Below, in pieces: positions 7,115 to 14,422 of a stretch of DNA of 17,081 nt (its first letter is position 1; each line of letters starts with the position of its first letter). Position numbers and translations under genes: made by a program. The DNA lies in contig DATMBJ010000239.1 of NCBI GenBank assembly GCA_035559315.1, positions 1 through 17,081 on the forward strand, given 5' to 3'. The notes under the pieces were generated by a model that had not been told where the DNA came from, did no database searches, and saw only the letters and a program-made list of their open reading frames with translations. This stretch comes from DATLZM01 sp035559315 (GTDB lineage: Bacteria > Actinomycetota > UBA4738 > HRBIN12).

Positions 7115-7117
7115 TCC

Positions 7118-7720
7118 TCACGCCGCGCGGAGGACCTCCGCCAGGGCGCGGAGCGCGCGACCCCGATGGCTCACCCGGTCCTTCTCCTCGTCGGAGAGCT
7201 CGGCCATCGTGGCCTCCCATCCGGCGGGCACGAAGATCGGGTCGTAGCCGAACCCCCGTGTCCCGCGGGGTCGCGTCACGAGCGTCCCCTCGCAGACCCC
7301 CTCCGCCCAGACCTCCCGCCCGTCCGGCCACGCCACCACGGCCACGCAGCGGTACCGCGCGGTCCGCCCCCCCGGCGGCACCCCGGCCACCGCGCGGATC
7401 AGCTGGCGGAGGTTCTCCTCGTCGGTCGCGCCCTCCCCCGCGTAGCGGGCGGAGCGCGGCCCGGGCGCGCCGCCCAGCGCGTCGACCTCGATCCCGGAGT
7501 CGTCGGCCAGGGCCGGCACCCCCAGGGCCTCCGCCGTGGCCCGGGCTTTCCGTCGGGCGTTGTCGAGGTAGCTCCGACCGTCCTCGCGCACCTCGGGCCA
7601 GGGGCCGGGATCGCGGTCCGGGATCAGCCACCGCACCGGCCAGTCGGCGCAGATCCGGAGGATCTCGCGGAGCTTCCCGGGGTTCCGCGAGGCGATCGCC
7701 AGGACCTCGGGGAACCCCAT
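7118..7720 (-). CDS. rdgB: XTP/dITP diphosphatase (non-canonical purine NTP pyrophosphatase)
   Basis: A 200-residue RdgB/HAM1-family enzyme that hydrolyses dITP and XTP to monophosphates, cleansing the nucleotide pool in the cytoplasm. Family landmarks are all present: ASRNPGKLREI at the N-terminus (phosphate binding), ADDSGIEVDALGGAPG with the catalytic Asp pair (73-74), SARYAG, RGFGYDPIF (155-163, base recognition) and SHRGRAL near the end. It begins at ATG 7720, 1 nt after the rph stop. It is the last gene of the block, as Rv1341 is in M. tuberculosis. No oddities. Confidence 0.96.
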   Translation of the reverse strand: MGFPEVLAIASRNPGKLREILRICADWPVRWLIPDRDPGPWPEVREDGRSYLDNARRKARATAEALGVPALADDSGIEVDALGGAPGPRSARYAGEGATDEENLRQLIRAVAGVPPGGRTARYRCVAVVAWPDGREVWAEGVCEGTLVTRPRGTRGFGYDPIFVPAGWEATMAELSDEEKDRVSHRGRALRALAEVLRAA

Positions 7721-7721
7721 C

Positions 7722-8441
7722 TCAGCCGCGGAGCGCTTCGCGTTGGATCTCGGCCAGGCGCCGGGTCCCCACCTCCGCCAGGTCGACCAGGGCGTCGAGC
7801 TCGGCCCGGGTGAACGGCTCGCCCTCCGCCGTCCCCTGGACCTCCACGAGCCGTCCGGACCCGGTCATCACGACGTTCAGGTCGACCTCGGCGACGGCGT
7901 CCTCCTCGTACGTGAGGTCGAGCCGGGGCTCGCCGTCCACGATGCCGACCGAGACCGCGGAGACCGAGTCGCGGAGGGGGTCGTCGGCGAGCACCCCGCG
8001 CTCGCGGAGGGTCCGGCAGGCCAGGGCCAGCGCGAGGTAGCCGGCCGTGATGGAAGCGGTGCGGGTGCCGGCGTCGGCCTGGAGCACGTCGCAGTCGATC
8101 CAGATCGTGCCCTCCCCCAGGCGCCCGAGGTCGGTGACGGCCCGCAGCGATCGACCGATCAGCCGCTGGATCTCGTGGGTCCTGCCCGACGGCCGCCCCT
8201 TCGCCACCTCCCGCGGGGTGCGCTCCATCGTGGCCCTGGGGAGCATCGAGTACTCGGCGGTTACCCAGCCGCGGCCGGTCCCCTGGAGGAACCGGGGAGG
8301 GTGCGGGTCGTAGCTCGCGGCCGCCAGGATCCTGGTGCGGCCCATCTCGAACAGCACCGAGCCCTCGGCCCACCCCTGGTAACCCAGCTCGATCCGCACC
8401 GGGCGGAGGTCGGCGGGGCCGCGGCCATCGGGTCGCCCCAT
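7722..8441 (-). CDS. rph: Ribonuclease PH
   Basis: A 239-residue phosphorolytic 3'-5' exoribonuclease that trims the 3' ends of tRNA precursors. Diagnostic segments are GRGPADLRPVRIE at the start, GRGWVTAEYSMLPRAT, the phosphate-binding GRTHEIQRLIGRSLRAV, and DCDVLQADAGTRTASITAGY. DLNVVMTGSG carries the conserved metal-binding acidic residue. Length is that of the family. Its ATG overlaps the stop of the MBL gene by one base (TGATG), a sign of coupling. Pairing with rdgB downstream is typical of actinobacteria and many other bacteria. Confidence 0.97.
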   Translation of the reverse strand: MGRPDGRGPADLRPVRIELGYQGWAEGSVLFEMGRTRILAAASYDPHPPRFLQGTGRGWVTAEYSMLPRATMERTPREVAKGRPSGRTHEIQRLIGRSLRAVTDLGRLGEGTIWIDCDVLQADAGTRTASITAGYLALALACRTLRERGVLADDPLRDSVSAVSVGIVDGEPRLDLTYEEDAVAEVDLNVVMTGSGRLVEVQGTAEGEPFTRAELDALVDLAEVGTRRLAEIQREALRG

Positions 8442-9187
8442 CAGATCTCGAGCCGCATCCCCTCGACCGCCACGTCGATCGGGCCGGCGTAGGCCTCCGC
8501 CGCCTGCGCCCGGGACCGCTCGGGGTCGTGGGTGGGCCAGATGTGGGTGAGGACGAGCCGCCCGACCCCGGCCTCCCGCGCGTGCTCCCCCGCCTGCCGG
8601 GCGGACAGGTGGAAGGGTTTGAGGTCGTCGTCGTCCTGCCAGGTGGCCTCGGAGAGCAGCACGTCCGCGCCGGCCGCCAGACGGACCAGCGCCGGGGTGG
8701 GCCCGGTGTCGCCGGAGTAGGCGAGCACGCCGTCGTCCGCCTCGATCCGGAACCCCGCCGCGGGGATCCCGAGGTGTTCCATCTGCTCGCTCTTCACCCG
8801 GAACGGGCCGACCTCGAACGCCTCGCCGGGCGCGAACTCCCGGACGTCGAACGCCACGGCCATCCCCTCCCGGCTCTCCCGCGACACCAGCGCCGCCGCG
8901 AGGTCGAACAGCCCGGTGGGGACGTGGAGCGGGAGCCCGGGCGGCCCGAGCTCCCCGTAGTAGCGGGCGTAGAACAGCGGGTAGAGGTCCACGAAGTGGT
9001 CGGGATGGGCGTGGGTCACGAGCACCGCGTGCACCTCCGAGACCGGGACGACCTCCTGGAGCCGGCCGAGGGTCCCGCTGCCCAGGTCCACGACGAGGTT
9101 GAACCCGTCCGAGCGGAGCAGGTAGCCGCTGGTCCCCCCGCCCCGCGAGGACCACGAGCCCCCCACGCCGAGCGCGATCAGCTCCAC
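8441..9187 (-). CDS. MBL-fold metal-dependent hydrolase, Rv1339-like
   Basis: A 248-residue metallo-beta-lactamase-fold enzyme. The metal motif THAHPDH is at 58-64 (H59, H61, D63, H64), with SGDTG supplying the bridging Asp and LTHIWPTHD a late His. It occupies the slot of M. tuberculosis Rv1339, which has been reported to act as a cyclic-nucleotide phosphodiesterase. RNase Z-like or other phosphodiester activity is also consistent with the fold. The GTG at 9187 is chosen because GGAGG lies 6 nt upstream and the protein then starts VELIALGVGG. It overlaps the end of murI by 10 nt and its stop overlaps the rph start, so it sits in the middle of a coupled operon. Confidence 0.9.
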   Translation of the reverse strand: MELIALGVGGSWSSRGGGTSGYLLRSDGFNLVVDLGSGTLGRLQEVVPVSEVHAVLVTHAHPDHFVDLYPLFYARYYGELGPPGLPLHVPTGLFDLAAALVSRESREGMAVAFDVREFAPGEAFEVGPFRVKSEQMEHLGIPAAGFRIEADDGVLAYSGDTGPTPALVRLAAGADVLLSEATWQDDDDLKPFHLSARQAGEHAREAGVGRLVLTHIWPTHDPERSRAQAAEAYAGPIDVAVEGMRLEI

Positions 9188-10005
9188 GCGCCGCCTCCCA
9201 CGGGGACCGCTCGGGCCACCCGGACGTCGTGCACGTCGGGGCCGAGGAACCGCCGGACCAGACGGCGGAACGCCTCCGGATCGCCGGTGGTGAGCCACTC
9301 GTGGGTCGGGGGCTCGGGGTCGTCCCGGAGGAGCCCCTCGCGGAGGAGCCTCGCGTACACGTCCTTCGCCGTCTCCTCGGCCGAGGAGACCAGGACCACC
9401 CCATCGCCCATCACGTACGAGATCAGCCCCGACAGCAGCGGGTAGTGGGTGCAGCCCAGGATCAGGGTGTCGACCCCGGCCTCGCGGAGGGGCCCGAGGT
9501 AGCCCCGGGCCAGCGCGAGGAGCTCCTCGCTCGAGGTATCGCCCCGCTCGACGTGCTCCACGAACGCCGGGCAGGCCCGGGTGAACAGCTCGACCCGGGC
9601 CCCGGTCGCGGCCACCGCCCGCTCGTAGGCGCCGCTCCGCACCGTGGCCTCGGTCCCGATCATCCCGATCCTCCCGTTCCGCGTGGCGCGGACCGCGGCC
9701 CGCACCCCGGGGTCGATCACCCCGATCACCGGCACCCCCGCGGCGTCGGTGACCTCCGAGATCGCCGCCACCTCCACCGAGTTGCAGGCCACCACGATCA
9801 TCTTCACGTCCCGGCGGACCAGGTCCTCGGCGATCTCGACGGCGAACCGCCGGATCTCCTCGATGGGCCTCGGGCCGTAGGGGAACCGGGCCCCGTCCCC
9901 CAGGTAGACGATGGGCTCCTGGGGGAGGAGGTCGAGGACGGCGCGGGCCACGGTGAGCCCCCCGACCCCCGAGTCGAAGATCCCGATGGGGCGGCTATCG
10001 GCCAC
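9178..10005 (-). CDS. murI: Glutamate racemase
   Basis: A 275-residue cofactor-independent racemase that makes D-glutamate for peptidoglycan. The two catalytic cysteines are C75 in VVACNS and C185 in LGCTHYPLL. The acid/base partner region FDSGVGG (10-16) and YLGDGARFPYG are intact. After C75 the sequence reads NSVEVAA rather than the common NTAS or NSAS type, a mild variation near the active site. The start is GTG at 10005, 3 nt after the cysM stop, so it is co-transcribed with cysM. Gene order cysM-murI matches the M. tuberculosis block, except that the rhomboid gene found there between them is absent. Confidence 0.96.
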   Translation of the reverse strand: MADSRPIGIFDSGVGGLTVARAVLDLLPQEPIVYLGDGARFPYGPRPIEEIRRFAVEIAEDLVRRDVKMIVVACNSVEVAAISEVTDAAGVPVIGVIDPGVRAAVRATRNGRIGMIGTEATVRSGAYERAVAATGARVELFTRACPAFVEHVERGDTSSEELLALARGYLGPLREAGVDTLILGCTHYPLLSGLISYVMGDGVVLVSSAEETAKDVYARLLREGLLRDDPEPPTHEWLTTGDPEAFRRLVRRFLGPDVHDVRVARAVPVGGGAWS

Positions 10006-10008
10006 GCG

Positions 10009-10941
10009 CTACCACCACAGGGTCTCCGCGACCGTCTTCTCCGCCCGCTCGAGGTCGGGGGACCACGCGTCGGTCGAGAGGTACTTCCAGCCGCCGTCGG
10101 CGAGGAGGCAGACGATCTCCCCCCGGTCGATCTCCGCCGCGACCCGCTGGGCCACGTGCACCACGGCCCCCGAGGAGATCCCCGCGAAGATCCCCTCGCG
10201 CTCGGTGAGCTCCCTGGTCGCGCGGAGGGCGTCGGAGGACCCCACGAGGAACTTCCGGTCGAGGACCGACTCGTCGAGGACGGGCGGGATGAACCCCTCC
10301 TCGAGCGAGCGGAGCCCGTACACGAGCTCCCCGAGCTCGGGCTCGGCGGCGATCACCTGGATCCCCGGGTCGTGCTCCTTGAGGCGCCGGCCCACCCCGG
10401 TGAGCGTCCCCCCCGTCCCCAGGCCGGCCACGAAGTGCGTCACCTCCGGGAGGTCGCGGAGGATCTCCGCCCCCGTCCCCTCGTAGTGGGCGCGGGGGTT
10501 GGCCGGGTTCCCGTACTGGAACGGCATGTAGTACCGGGGGTCCCGGGCCATGGCCCGGGCCACCTCGATCGAGCCGTTCGTCCCCTTCTCCCCCGGCGAG
10601 AGCACGATCTCGGCCCCGAACAGCTCCAGGAGCCGGATCCGCTCCTCGCTCGCGTTGTCCGGGATCACGACGGTGAGCCGGTACCCCTTCCGCCGGGCCA
10701 CGAGGGCCAGGGAGATCCCGGTGTTCCCCGAGGTCGGCTCGAGGATCACCTTGTCCGGGGTGAGCTCCCCCGAGGCCTCCGCCGCCTCGATCATCGCCTT
10801 CGCGATCCGGTCCTTGAGCGAGCCGGTCGGGTTCTGCCCCTCCAGCTTCCCCCACAGCCGCACACCGGGCTTGGGGCTCATCCGCGGCAGGGCGACGAGC
10901 GGCGTGTTCCCGATGGCGTCGAGGATGTCGTCGAAGCGCAC
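10009..10941 (-). CDS. cysM: Cysteine synthase, CysM type (probably O-phosphoserine- and CysO-dependent)
   Basis: A 310-residue fold-type II PLP enzyme. The PLP lysine is K43 in NPTGSLKDR; EPTSGNTGI binds the substrate carboxylate and GLGTGGTLTGVGR the PLP phosphate. In M. tuberculosis the homologue uses O-phosphoserine and takes sulfur from the CysO thiocarboxylate. Here cysO, its activating enzyme and the releasing protease are all encoded just upstream, and the C-terminus extends to LWW in the manner of CysM, which supports the same role. The residue that selects phosphoserine was not aligned with certainty. GTG at 10941 follows a GATAAT box by 6 nt, so the gene heads its own leaderless transcript with murI, MBL, rph and rdgB. 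Confidence 0.92.
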   Translation of the reverse strand: MRFDDILDAIGNTPLVALPRMSPKPGVRLWGKLEGQNPTGSLKDRIAKAMIEAAEASGELTPDKVILEPTSGNTGISLALVARRKGYRLTVVIPDNASEERIRLLELFGAEIVLSPGEKGTNGSIEVARAMARDPRYYMPFQYGNPANPRAHYEGTGAEILRDLPEVTHFVAGLGTGGTLTGVGRRLKEHDPGIQVIAAEPELGELVYGLRSLEEGFIPPVLDESVLDRKFLVGSSDALRATRELTEREGIFAGISSGAVVHVAQRVAAEIDRGEIVCLLADGGWKYLSTDAWSPDLERAEKTVAETLWW

Positions 10942-10947
10942 GCAGCG

Positions 10948-10953
10948 ATTATC
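10948..10953 (-). promoter_or_regulatory. -10 element of the cysM-murI-rph-rdgB operon
   Basis: GATAAT on the minus strand, five of six matches to TATAAT, is followed by exactly 6 nt and the GTG of cysM. It lies between a strong terminator and the gene, so it is the expected promoter of this operon. No clear -35. Confidence 0.6.
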
Positions 10954-10975
10954 CCAGGGCGGTACGGGCGAGAGC

Positions 10976-11015
10976 GGCAGGGAGGGGGGCCCCTCGGGAG
11001 CCCCCCTCCCGTGCC
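10976..11015 (-). terminator. Strong terminator hairpin after the LVIVD-repeat gene
   Basis: An 11-bp perfect stem, GGGAGGGGGGC (10980-10990) with GCCCCCCTCCC (11000-11010), has a 9-nt loop. Four further pairs (GGCA with TGCC) extend it across one bulged G. It starts 5 nt past the stop of the gene at 11020 and isolates that gene from cysM. There is no long T-run. Confidence 0.75.
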
Positions 11016-11019
11016 CCTG

Positions 11020-12528
11020 CTAGCGCAGCAGTCGCTCCTGCGATTGCGGGTTCATCTGCCCGAGCGGGATGTCCTGGATCCCCAGGCCGGTCACCTCGAA
11101 CACGGCCAGGCCCCTGCCGGTGGCCGGGTTGTGCACGCCGTCCGTGGTGAAGATGGCCAGGCTCGCCCCCTTGCGGGGCGGGGCGTACCAGTAGGCGGAC
11201 CAGTTGTCCCCGCCGGTCGCGCCCGCCGGCGCGATGTCGTAGAAGGCCACCTCCTGCGGATCCGTGGGGTCCGTGAAGTCGACGATGTCGGCGCCGCCCA
11301 GGTACCAGGCGTTGGCCGCGAAGTACCCGTCCCTCGTGTGGACGACGTTCCCGAGGTGCGCCGAGCAGTAGTCGGTCTCCACGGCCCGGTCGATCATGAA
11401 GTGGCTCAGCTTCGTGCCGGTGGCGGCGTCGAAGAAGAACATCCGCCCGGTGTCCCCCGGGTGATGCGAGACCGGCGTGGTCGGCGGGCATCCAGCGCCG
11501 AAGGACTCGTCGATGCCCACGACGACCTCCCCGTCCCACGAGAAGGCCGCCGAGTGCCAGAAGTCCACGACCACGCCGGGGTCGGCCGGGTCCCCGGTGA
11601 TCCCCGTCTCGTCCTCCTCGTCGTCGAACACCCAGACGGGGTCGGCGGTGTCGGGGATCCCCGTTCCCGGGTCGATGTTCCACAGCTGGAGCTGCTCGTT
11701 GCAGGCGCCGGCCGCGAGGTTCAGCTCCCGGAACACCGCGATGTCGTGGCAGGCCCGGGCGGCGAACTCCAGGACGCCGGGGATGAACGGGATCCCGTGC
11801 TCGGACCAGACGAACCGGCCGTCCGGGTCACCCGGGTAGGTGATGGGCGGCTCCGCCACCTCGTAGGCCCCGGCCGGGTTGTTCAGCGGGACCGCGAACA
11901 CCTGGATCACCCCGTGGAGCGGGTCGCGCCCCGATACCCCCGGGGGGATCCCTGCGAACTCGCCGCAGGTGGGGCCGGGACGCAGGGGGTAGGAGGACGC
12001 GTAGACGATCAGCTCGTTCCCCACCTGGCCGTAGGGCGTGATCGTGTGCGCCCCGCAGTCCAGGTAGAGGGCCCCCACCTGCCTCGGGCGGCGCGGGTTG
12101 CTCACGTCGAAGATCCTCACGCCCTCCCAGGCGTCCGGCGTGGTGAAGGGCACGCGTGCAGACCCGCACTCCGGGCCCGCCATCGTCTGGTCCACCGCCA
12201 GGAGCAGGATCCGGTTCTGCCACACCACGGGGTCGTTCTGCGGACCGTCGCAGTCGAAGCTGGACAGGAGCTTCGGGCTGAACGGGTTCGAGATGTCGAA
12301 GATCCGGAACCCGCCGTAGTCGCCCTGGTACAGACGGGTCCCCCAGAAGGCCATGTCGGAGTTGATGCCCCGGCCTGCGGCGAGGAACGGCCTCTCGTTG
12401 GGGGAGGTGAACCGCAGCCGCATGTTGTCGCTGTGCTCGTCCGGGTTGTGCGAGGCTGTCGCCGGAACCGCCGTCCCGGCCAGGGCCAAGAGCACCGCGA
12501 CCGGGAGGATCCATCGCGCTCGTCTCAT
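11020..12528 (-). CDS. Secreted LVIVD-repeat protein (beta-propeller-like), function unknown
   Basis: A 502-residue exported protein. A signal peptide (MRRAR, then hydrophobic WILPVAVLLALAGTA) probably ends at ATA before residue 26. LVIVD-type repeats are clear at 73-93 (FRIFDISNPFSPKLLSSF), 137-157 (VRIFDVSNPRRPRQVGAL) and 413-432 (ADIVDFTDPTDPQEVAFY). More degenerate blades lie between, so a beta-propeller is likely. Eight cysteines (93, 121, 158, 188, 260, 276, 347, 388), all in the mature part, suggest disulfides. The mature N-terminus SHNPDEHSDNM is His/Asp-rich. The ATG at 12528 is fixed by an AGGAGGT 9 nt upstream; the frame is open further upstream but without family features. It lies between cysO and cysM with its own leader and terminator, so it looks like an insertion into a conserved block. 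No enzymatic role can be assigned. Confidence 0.85.
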   Translation of the reverse strand: MRRARWILPVAVLLALAGTAVPATASHNPDEHSDNMRLRFTSPNERPFLAAGRGINSDMAFWGTRLYQGDYGGFRIFDISNPFSPKLLSSFDCDGPQNDPVVWQNRILLLAVDQTMAGPECGSARVPFTTPDAWEGVRIFDVSNPRRPRQVGALYLDCGAHTITPYGQVGNELIVYASSYPLRPGPTCGEFAGIPPGVSGRDPLHGVIQVFAVPLNNPAGAYEVAEPPITYPGDPDGRFVWSEHGIPFIPGVLEFAARACHDIAVFRELNLAAGACNEQLQLWNIDPGTGIPDTADPVWVFDDEEDETGITGDPADPGVVVDFWHSAAFSWDGEVVVGIDESFGAGCPPTTPVSHHPGDTGRMFFFDAATGTKLSHFMIDRAVETDYCSAHLGNVVHTRDGYFAANAWYLGGADIVDFTDPTDPQEVAFYDIAPAGATGGDNWSAYWYAPPRKGASLAIFTTDGVHNPATGRGLAVFEVTGLGIQDIPLGQMNPQSQERLLR

Positions 12529-12536
12529 CGGCTCAG

Positions 12537-12544
12537 CACCTCCT
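12537..12544 (-). promoter_or_regulatory. Strong ribosome binding site of the LVIVD-repeat gene
   Basis: AGGAGGTG on the minus strand complements the 16S rRNA tail and sits 8-9 nt before the ATG at 12528. It settles the start, and contrasts with the SD-less, leaderless starts of neighbouring transcription units. Confidence 0.85.
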
Positions 12545-12575
12545 CGGGTCGATCCGCCGAACGCTGAGCGCAACA

Positions 12576-12599
12576 CCCCCGCCTGGGGGCCCCCGGGGG
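12576..12599. repeat. Alternating C5/G5 tract cluster in the leader of the LVIVD-repeat gene
   Basis: Four 5-nt tracts alternate on the plus strand: C5 (12576-12580), G5 (12585-12589), C5 (12590-12594) and G5 (12595-12599), with GCCT between the first two. Several mutually exclusive hairpins are possible, about 30 nt upstream of the SD on the transcript. Confidence 0.6.
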
Positions 12600-12796
12600 A
12601 GGATCGGCGGCATCGGTCGCTCGGGAAGCTCGGCGATGCCAGCCTGGGCGCGAACGGCGGACCTGCGAGGCTGATCACGCACCTGCCGTGGCGCGGCCGT
12701 CCACGACCCTTCCCCGACCGGCATCGACCGCCCCGTAGGTCCGCCCCCCTGGTGGATCCGAGCATGCACCAGGACGCGGAGCGCGCGCAAGTCGAG

Positions 12797-12814
12797 CTCG
12801 TCGACCACGACGAG
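12797..12814 (-). terminator. Candidate terminator hairpin after cysO
   Basis: CTCGTCG and CGACGAG form a 7-bp perfect stem with a 4-nt loop, about 31 nt beyond the cysO stop at 12846. No T-run. It would end the mec-moeB-cysO transcript. Confidence 0.4.
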
Positions 12815-12845
12815 AGGAGCGGGCGAGGCTTCCTGGGTCGGCTTC

Positions 12846-13121
12846 CTACCCGCCGGCGACCGCGGGCAGGATCGAGACCGTGTCGCCGTCCCGGACCGCG
12901 GTCTCGAGCGACCCGAGGTAGCGGACGTCCTCGTCGTTCAGGTAGACGTTGATGAAACGGTGGAGCCCGCCGTCCTCGGTGAGGACGTTGCGGGTGATGC
13001 CCGGGTAGCGCGACTCGAGGTCCTTGAGCACCTCGCGGAGGGTCGTGCCCTCGGCCTCGACCTGGGCCTCCCCCCCGGCGTGCTTCCGCAGGATCGTCGG
13101 GAGCTTCACGCGCACCGCCAT
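12846..13121 (-). CDS. cysO: CysO-type sulfur carrier protein (MoaD/ThiS family)
   Basis: A 91-residue ubiquitin-like sulfur carrier. Its C-terminal Gly-Gly is adenylated and converted to a thiocarboxylate, which donates sulfur to CysM for cysteine synthesis in the cytoplasm. KLPTILRKHAGG, the LHRFINVYLNDEDVRYL core and the end VSILPAVAGG match M. tuberculosis CysO closely, including the exact LPAVAGG tail. The tail ends directly at the stop codon with no extra residue, so no proteolytic maturation is needed. ATG 13121 is 20 nt after the stop of the activating-enzyme gene, with GGAGG in that gap. Third gene of the mec-moeB-cysO unit. Confidence 0.95.
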   Translation of the reverse strand: MAVRVKLPTILRKHAGGEAQVEAEGTTLREVLKDLESRYPGITRNVLTEDGGLHRFINVYLNDEDVRYLGSLETAVRDGDTVSILPAVAGG

Positions 13122-13141
13122 CGCCCTGGGCGTCCTCCTCG

Positions 13142-13972
13142 CTAGGCCTCCGGGTCCGGCCGGGCCGGGACCCCGCAGAACTGCTCGTAGTCGATCAGCT
13201 GGGTGATCGACGGCTCCTTGCCGCACACCGGGCAATCGGCGTCCCAGCGGAGCTTCACGGTCGTGAACTCCATCGAGAGGGCATCGAACAGGAGGAGGCG
13301 CCCCACGAGGGGCTCCCCGACCCCGGTGATCAGCTTGATGGCCTCGGTGGCCTGGATCGACCCGATGATGCCCGGCAGCACGCCGAACACCCCGCCCTCG
13401 GCGCAGGAGGGAACGGTCCCGGGCGGCGGGGGCTGGGGGAACAGGCAGCGGTAGCACGGCGTCTCGGGACCCGGCATGAACACCGTCGCCTGCCCCTCGA
13501 ACTGGTAGATCGAGCCGTACACGAGGGGCTTGCCGAGCATCTGGGTCGCGTCGTTCACCAGGTAGCGGACGGGGAAGTTGTCCGTCCCGTCCACGATCAC
13601 GTCCCACGGCTCCAGGATCTCGAAGGCGTTCTCCGAGGTGAGCAGCGTGTCGTAGGGGACGATCTCGATCGTGGGGTTGATGTCGCGGAGGCGGTCCACC
13701 GCGGACTCCACCTTCGACCGCCCCACGTCCTTCGTCCCGTGGATGATCTGCCGCTGGAGGTTCGTGAGGTCCACCCGGTCGAAGTCGAGGATCCCCAGGC
13801 GCCCCACGCCTGCGGCGGCGAGGTACATCGCGACCGGGGAGCCGAGCCCGCCGGCCCCGATGCAGAGCACGCTCGCGTCGAGCAGCTTCCGCTGCCCCGC
13901 CCCGCCGATGTAGGGCAGGATGATGTGGCGCGCGTACCGCTGGACCTGCTCCTCGGTGAACGGGGCGCTCAT
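13142..13972 (-). CDS. MoeB/ThiF-type E1-like adenylyltransferase for the sulfur carrier
   Basis: A 276-residue enzyme that adenylates the C-terminal glycine of a MoaD/ThiS/CysO protein. The ATP-binding GAGGLGSP is at 39-46, the Asp of LDFDRVDLTNLQRQ at 62-75, and DGTDNF at 128-133. A structural zinc is held by CYRC (173-176) and CPVC (247-250). C190 in PSCAEGG is the position often associated with the catalytic region. M. tuberculosis MoeZ continues from LIDYEQFCG into a rhodanese domain; here the chain stops 11 residues later, so the sulfurtransferase domain is missing. The immediate neighbour cysO is the obvious substrate. Its ATG overlaps the protease stop by 4 nt (ATGA). Confidence 0.93.
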   Translation of the reverse strand: MSAPFTEEQVQRYARHIILPYIGGAGQRKLLDASVLCIGAGGLGSPVAMYLAAAGVGRLGILDFDRVDLTNLQRQIIHGTKDVGRSKVESAVDRLRDINPTIEIVPYDTLLTSENAFEILEPWDVIVDGTDNFPVRYLVNDATQMLGKPLVYGSIYQFEGQATVFMPGPETPCYRCLFPQPPPPGTVPSCAEGGVFGVLPGIIGSIQATEAIKLITGVGEPLVGRLLLFDALSMEFTTVKLRWDADCPVCGKEPSITQLIDYEQFCGVPARPDPEA

Positions 13973-14367
13973 ACGATCCTCAGCTCCTCCTCGGTGACCT
14001 CGCCCTCGACGATCCGGAAGGCCCGCAGCACCGGGCGCTCGCGGTCGGCGAGGCCCAGGATGAGGTACAGCGGCTCGGGGTAGAACGCCTGCCGGCGGTC
14101 GGTCTCGGAGGGGTAGGGCTCGCTGTGGGTGTGGCTGTGGACGATCCCGAAGAGCTCGAGCCCCTCCCGCTCGAGCTCGTCGAACACCCGCAGCTGCTCG
14201 CGGGGGTCGAGGCGGTAGGTCACCGGGCTCGCGTCGGCGTTCCGCATCGGGTAGAAGCGCACGGCCTGCCCGTCCCTGCCGGCCAGGAGCCCGCAGGCCT
14301 CGTTGGGGAACTCGCGGAGGCCGTGCTCCACGATCTCCTTGAACAGCACCCCATCCAGCTCCGTCAT
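13969..14367 (-). CDS. mec: JAMM/MPN metalloprotease, Mec type (M67 family)
   Basis: A 132-residue zinc protease with the complete JAMM signature: E23 in PNEACGLL, then H77, H79, seven residues, S87, two residues, D90 (HSHTHSEPYPSETD). In M. tuberculosis the homologue Rv1334 (Mec+) hydrolyses the CysO-cysteine adduct to release free cysteine, and adjacency to cysO here supports that role. ATG 14367 is preferred; TTG (14379) and CTG (14373) are in-frame alternatives. A TAGACT box ends 12 nt before the ATG, so the leader is only about 6 nt and there is no SD. It is the first gene of the unit and overlaps the next by ATGA. Confidence 0.92.
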   Translation of the reverse strand: MTELDGVLFKEIVEHGLREFPNEACGLLAGRDGQAVRFYPMRNADASPVTYRLDPREQLRVFDELEREGLELFGIVHSHTHSEPYPSETDRRQAFYPEPLYLILGLADRERPVLRAFRIVEGEVTEEELRIV

Positions 14368-14379
14368 TCGCAGGTGCAA

Positions 14380-14385
14380 AGTCTA
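14380..14385 (-). promoter_or_regulatory. -10 element of the mec-moeB-cysO operon
   Basis: TAGACT on the minus strand is identical to the box before the M24 gene. It lies in the 55-nt gap after selD. The expected start site is about 7 nt downstream, leaving a leader of roughly 6 nt before ATG 14367. Confidence 0.55.
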
Positions 14386-14422
14386 CCAAGCGGGTGCGGT
14401 TCCCCGGCGCCCGAGGCTCGGG

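Larger units (their letters stand above)
12529..12845. other. 317-bp non-coding region between cysO and the LVIVD-repeat gene
   Basis: I see no convincing gene here. It holds an SD (12537-12544), a GC-tract cluster (12576-12599) and a hairpin after cysO (12797-12814). A weak promoter candidate on the minus strand is TTGCGC, 18 nt, CATGCT, ending near 12760, which would give a leader of over 200 nt. A minus-strand open frame at 12533-12808 starts with coding-like codons but lacks recognisable homology and loses codon bias. Confidence 0.6.

Noticed and set aside
9229..12567. A plus-strand open frame of over 1,100 codons running antisense to murI, cysM and the LVIVD-repeat gene
   Set aside because: It is a by-product of strong G/C third-position bias on the minus strand. 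Its composition is low-complexity (R, G, P, H, D rich), it has no recognisable domain, and the opposite strand carries well-conserved families throughout.
12533..12808. A minus-strand open frame of 91 codons in the cysO-LVIVD gap
   Set aside because: Its first codons look coding-like, but codon bias fades, no family is recognised, it lacks an SD and it would overlap the next gene's SD. A decayed gene remains possible.
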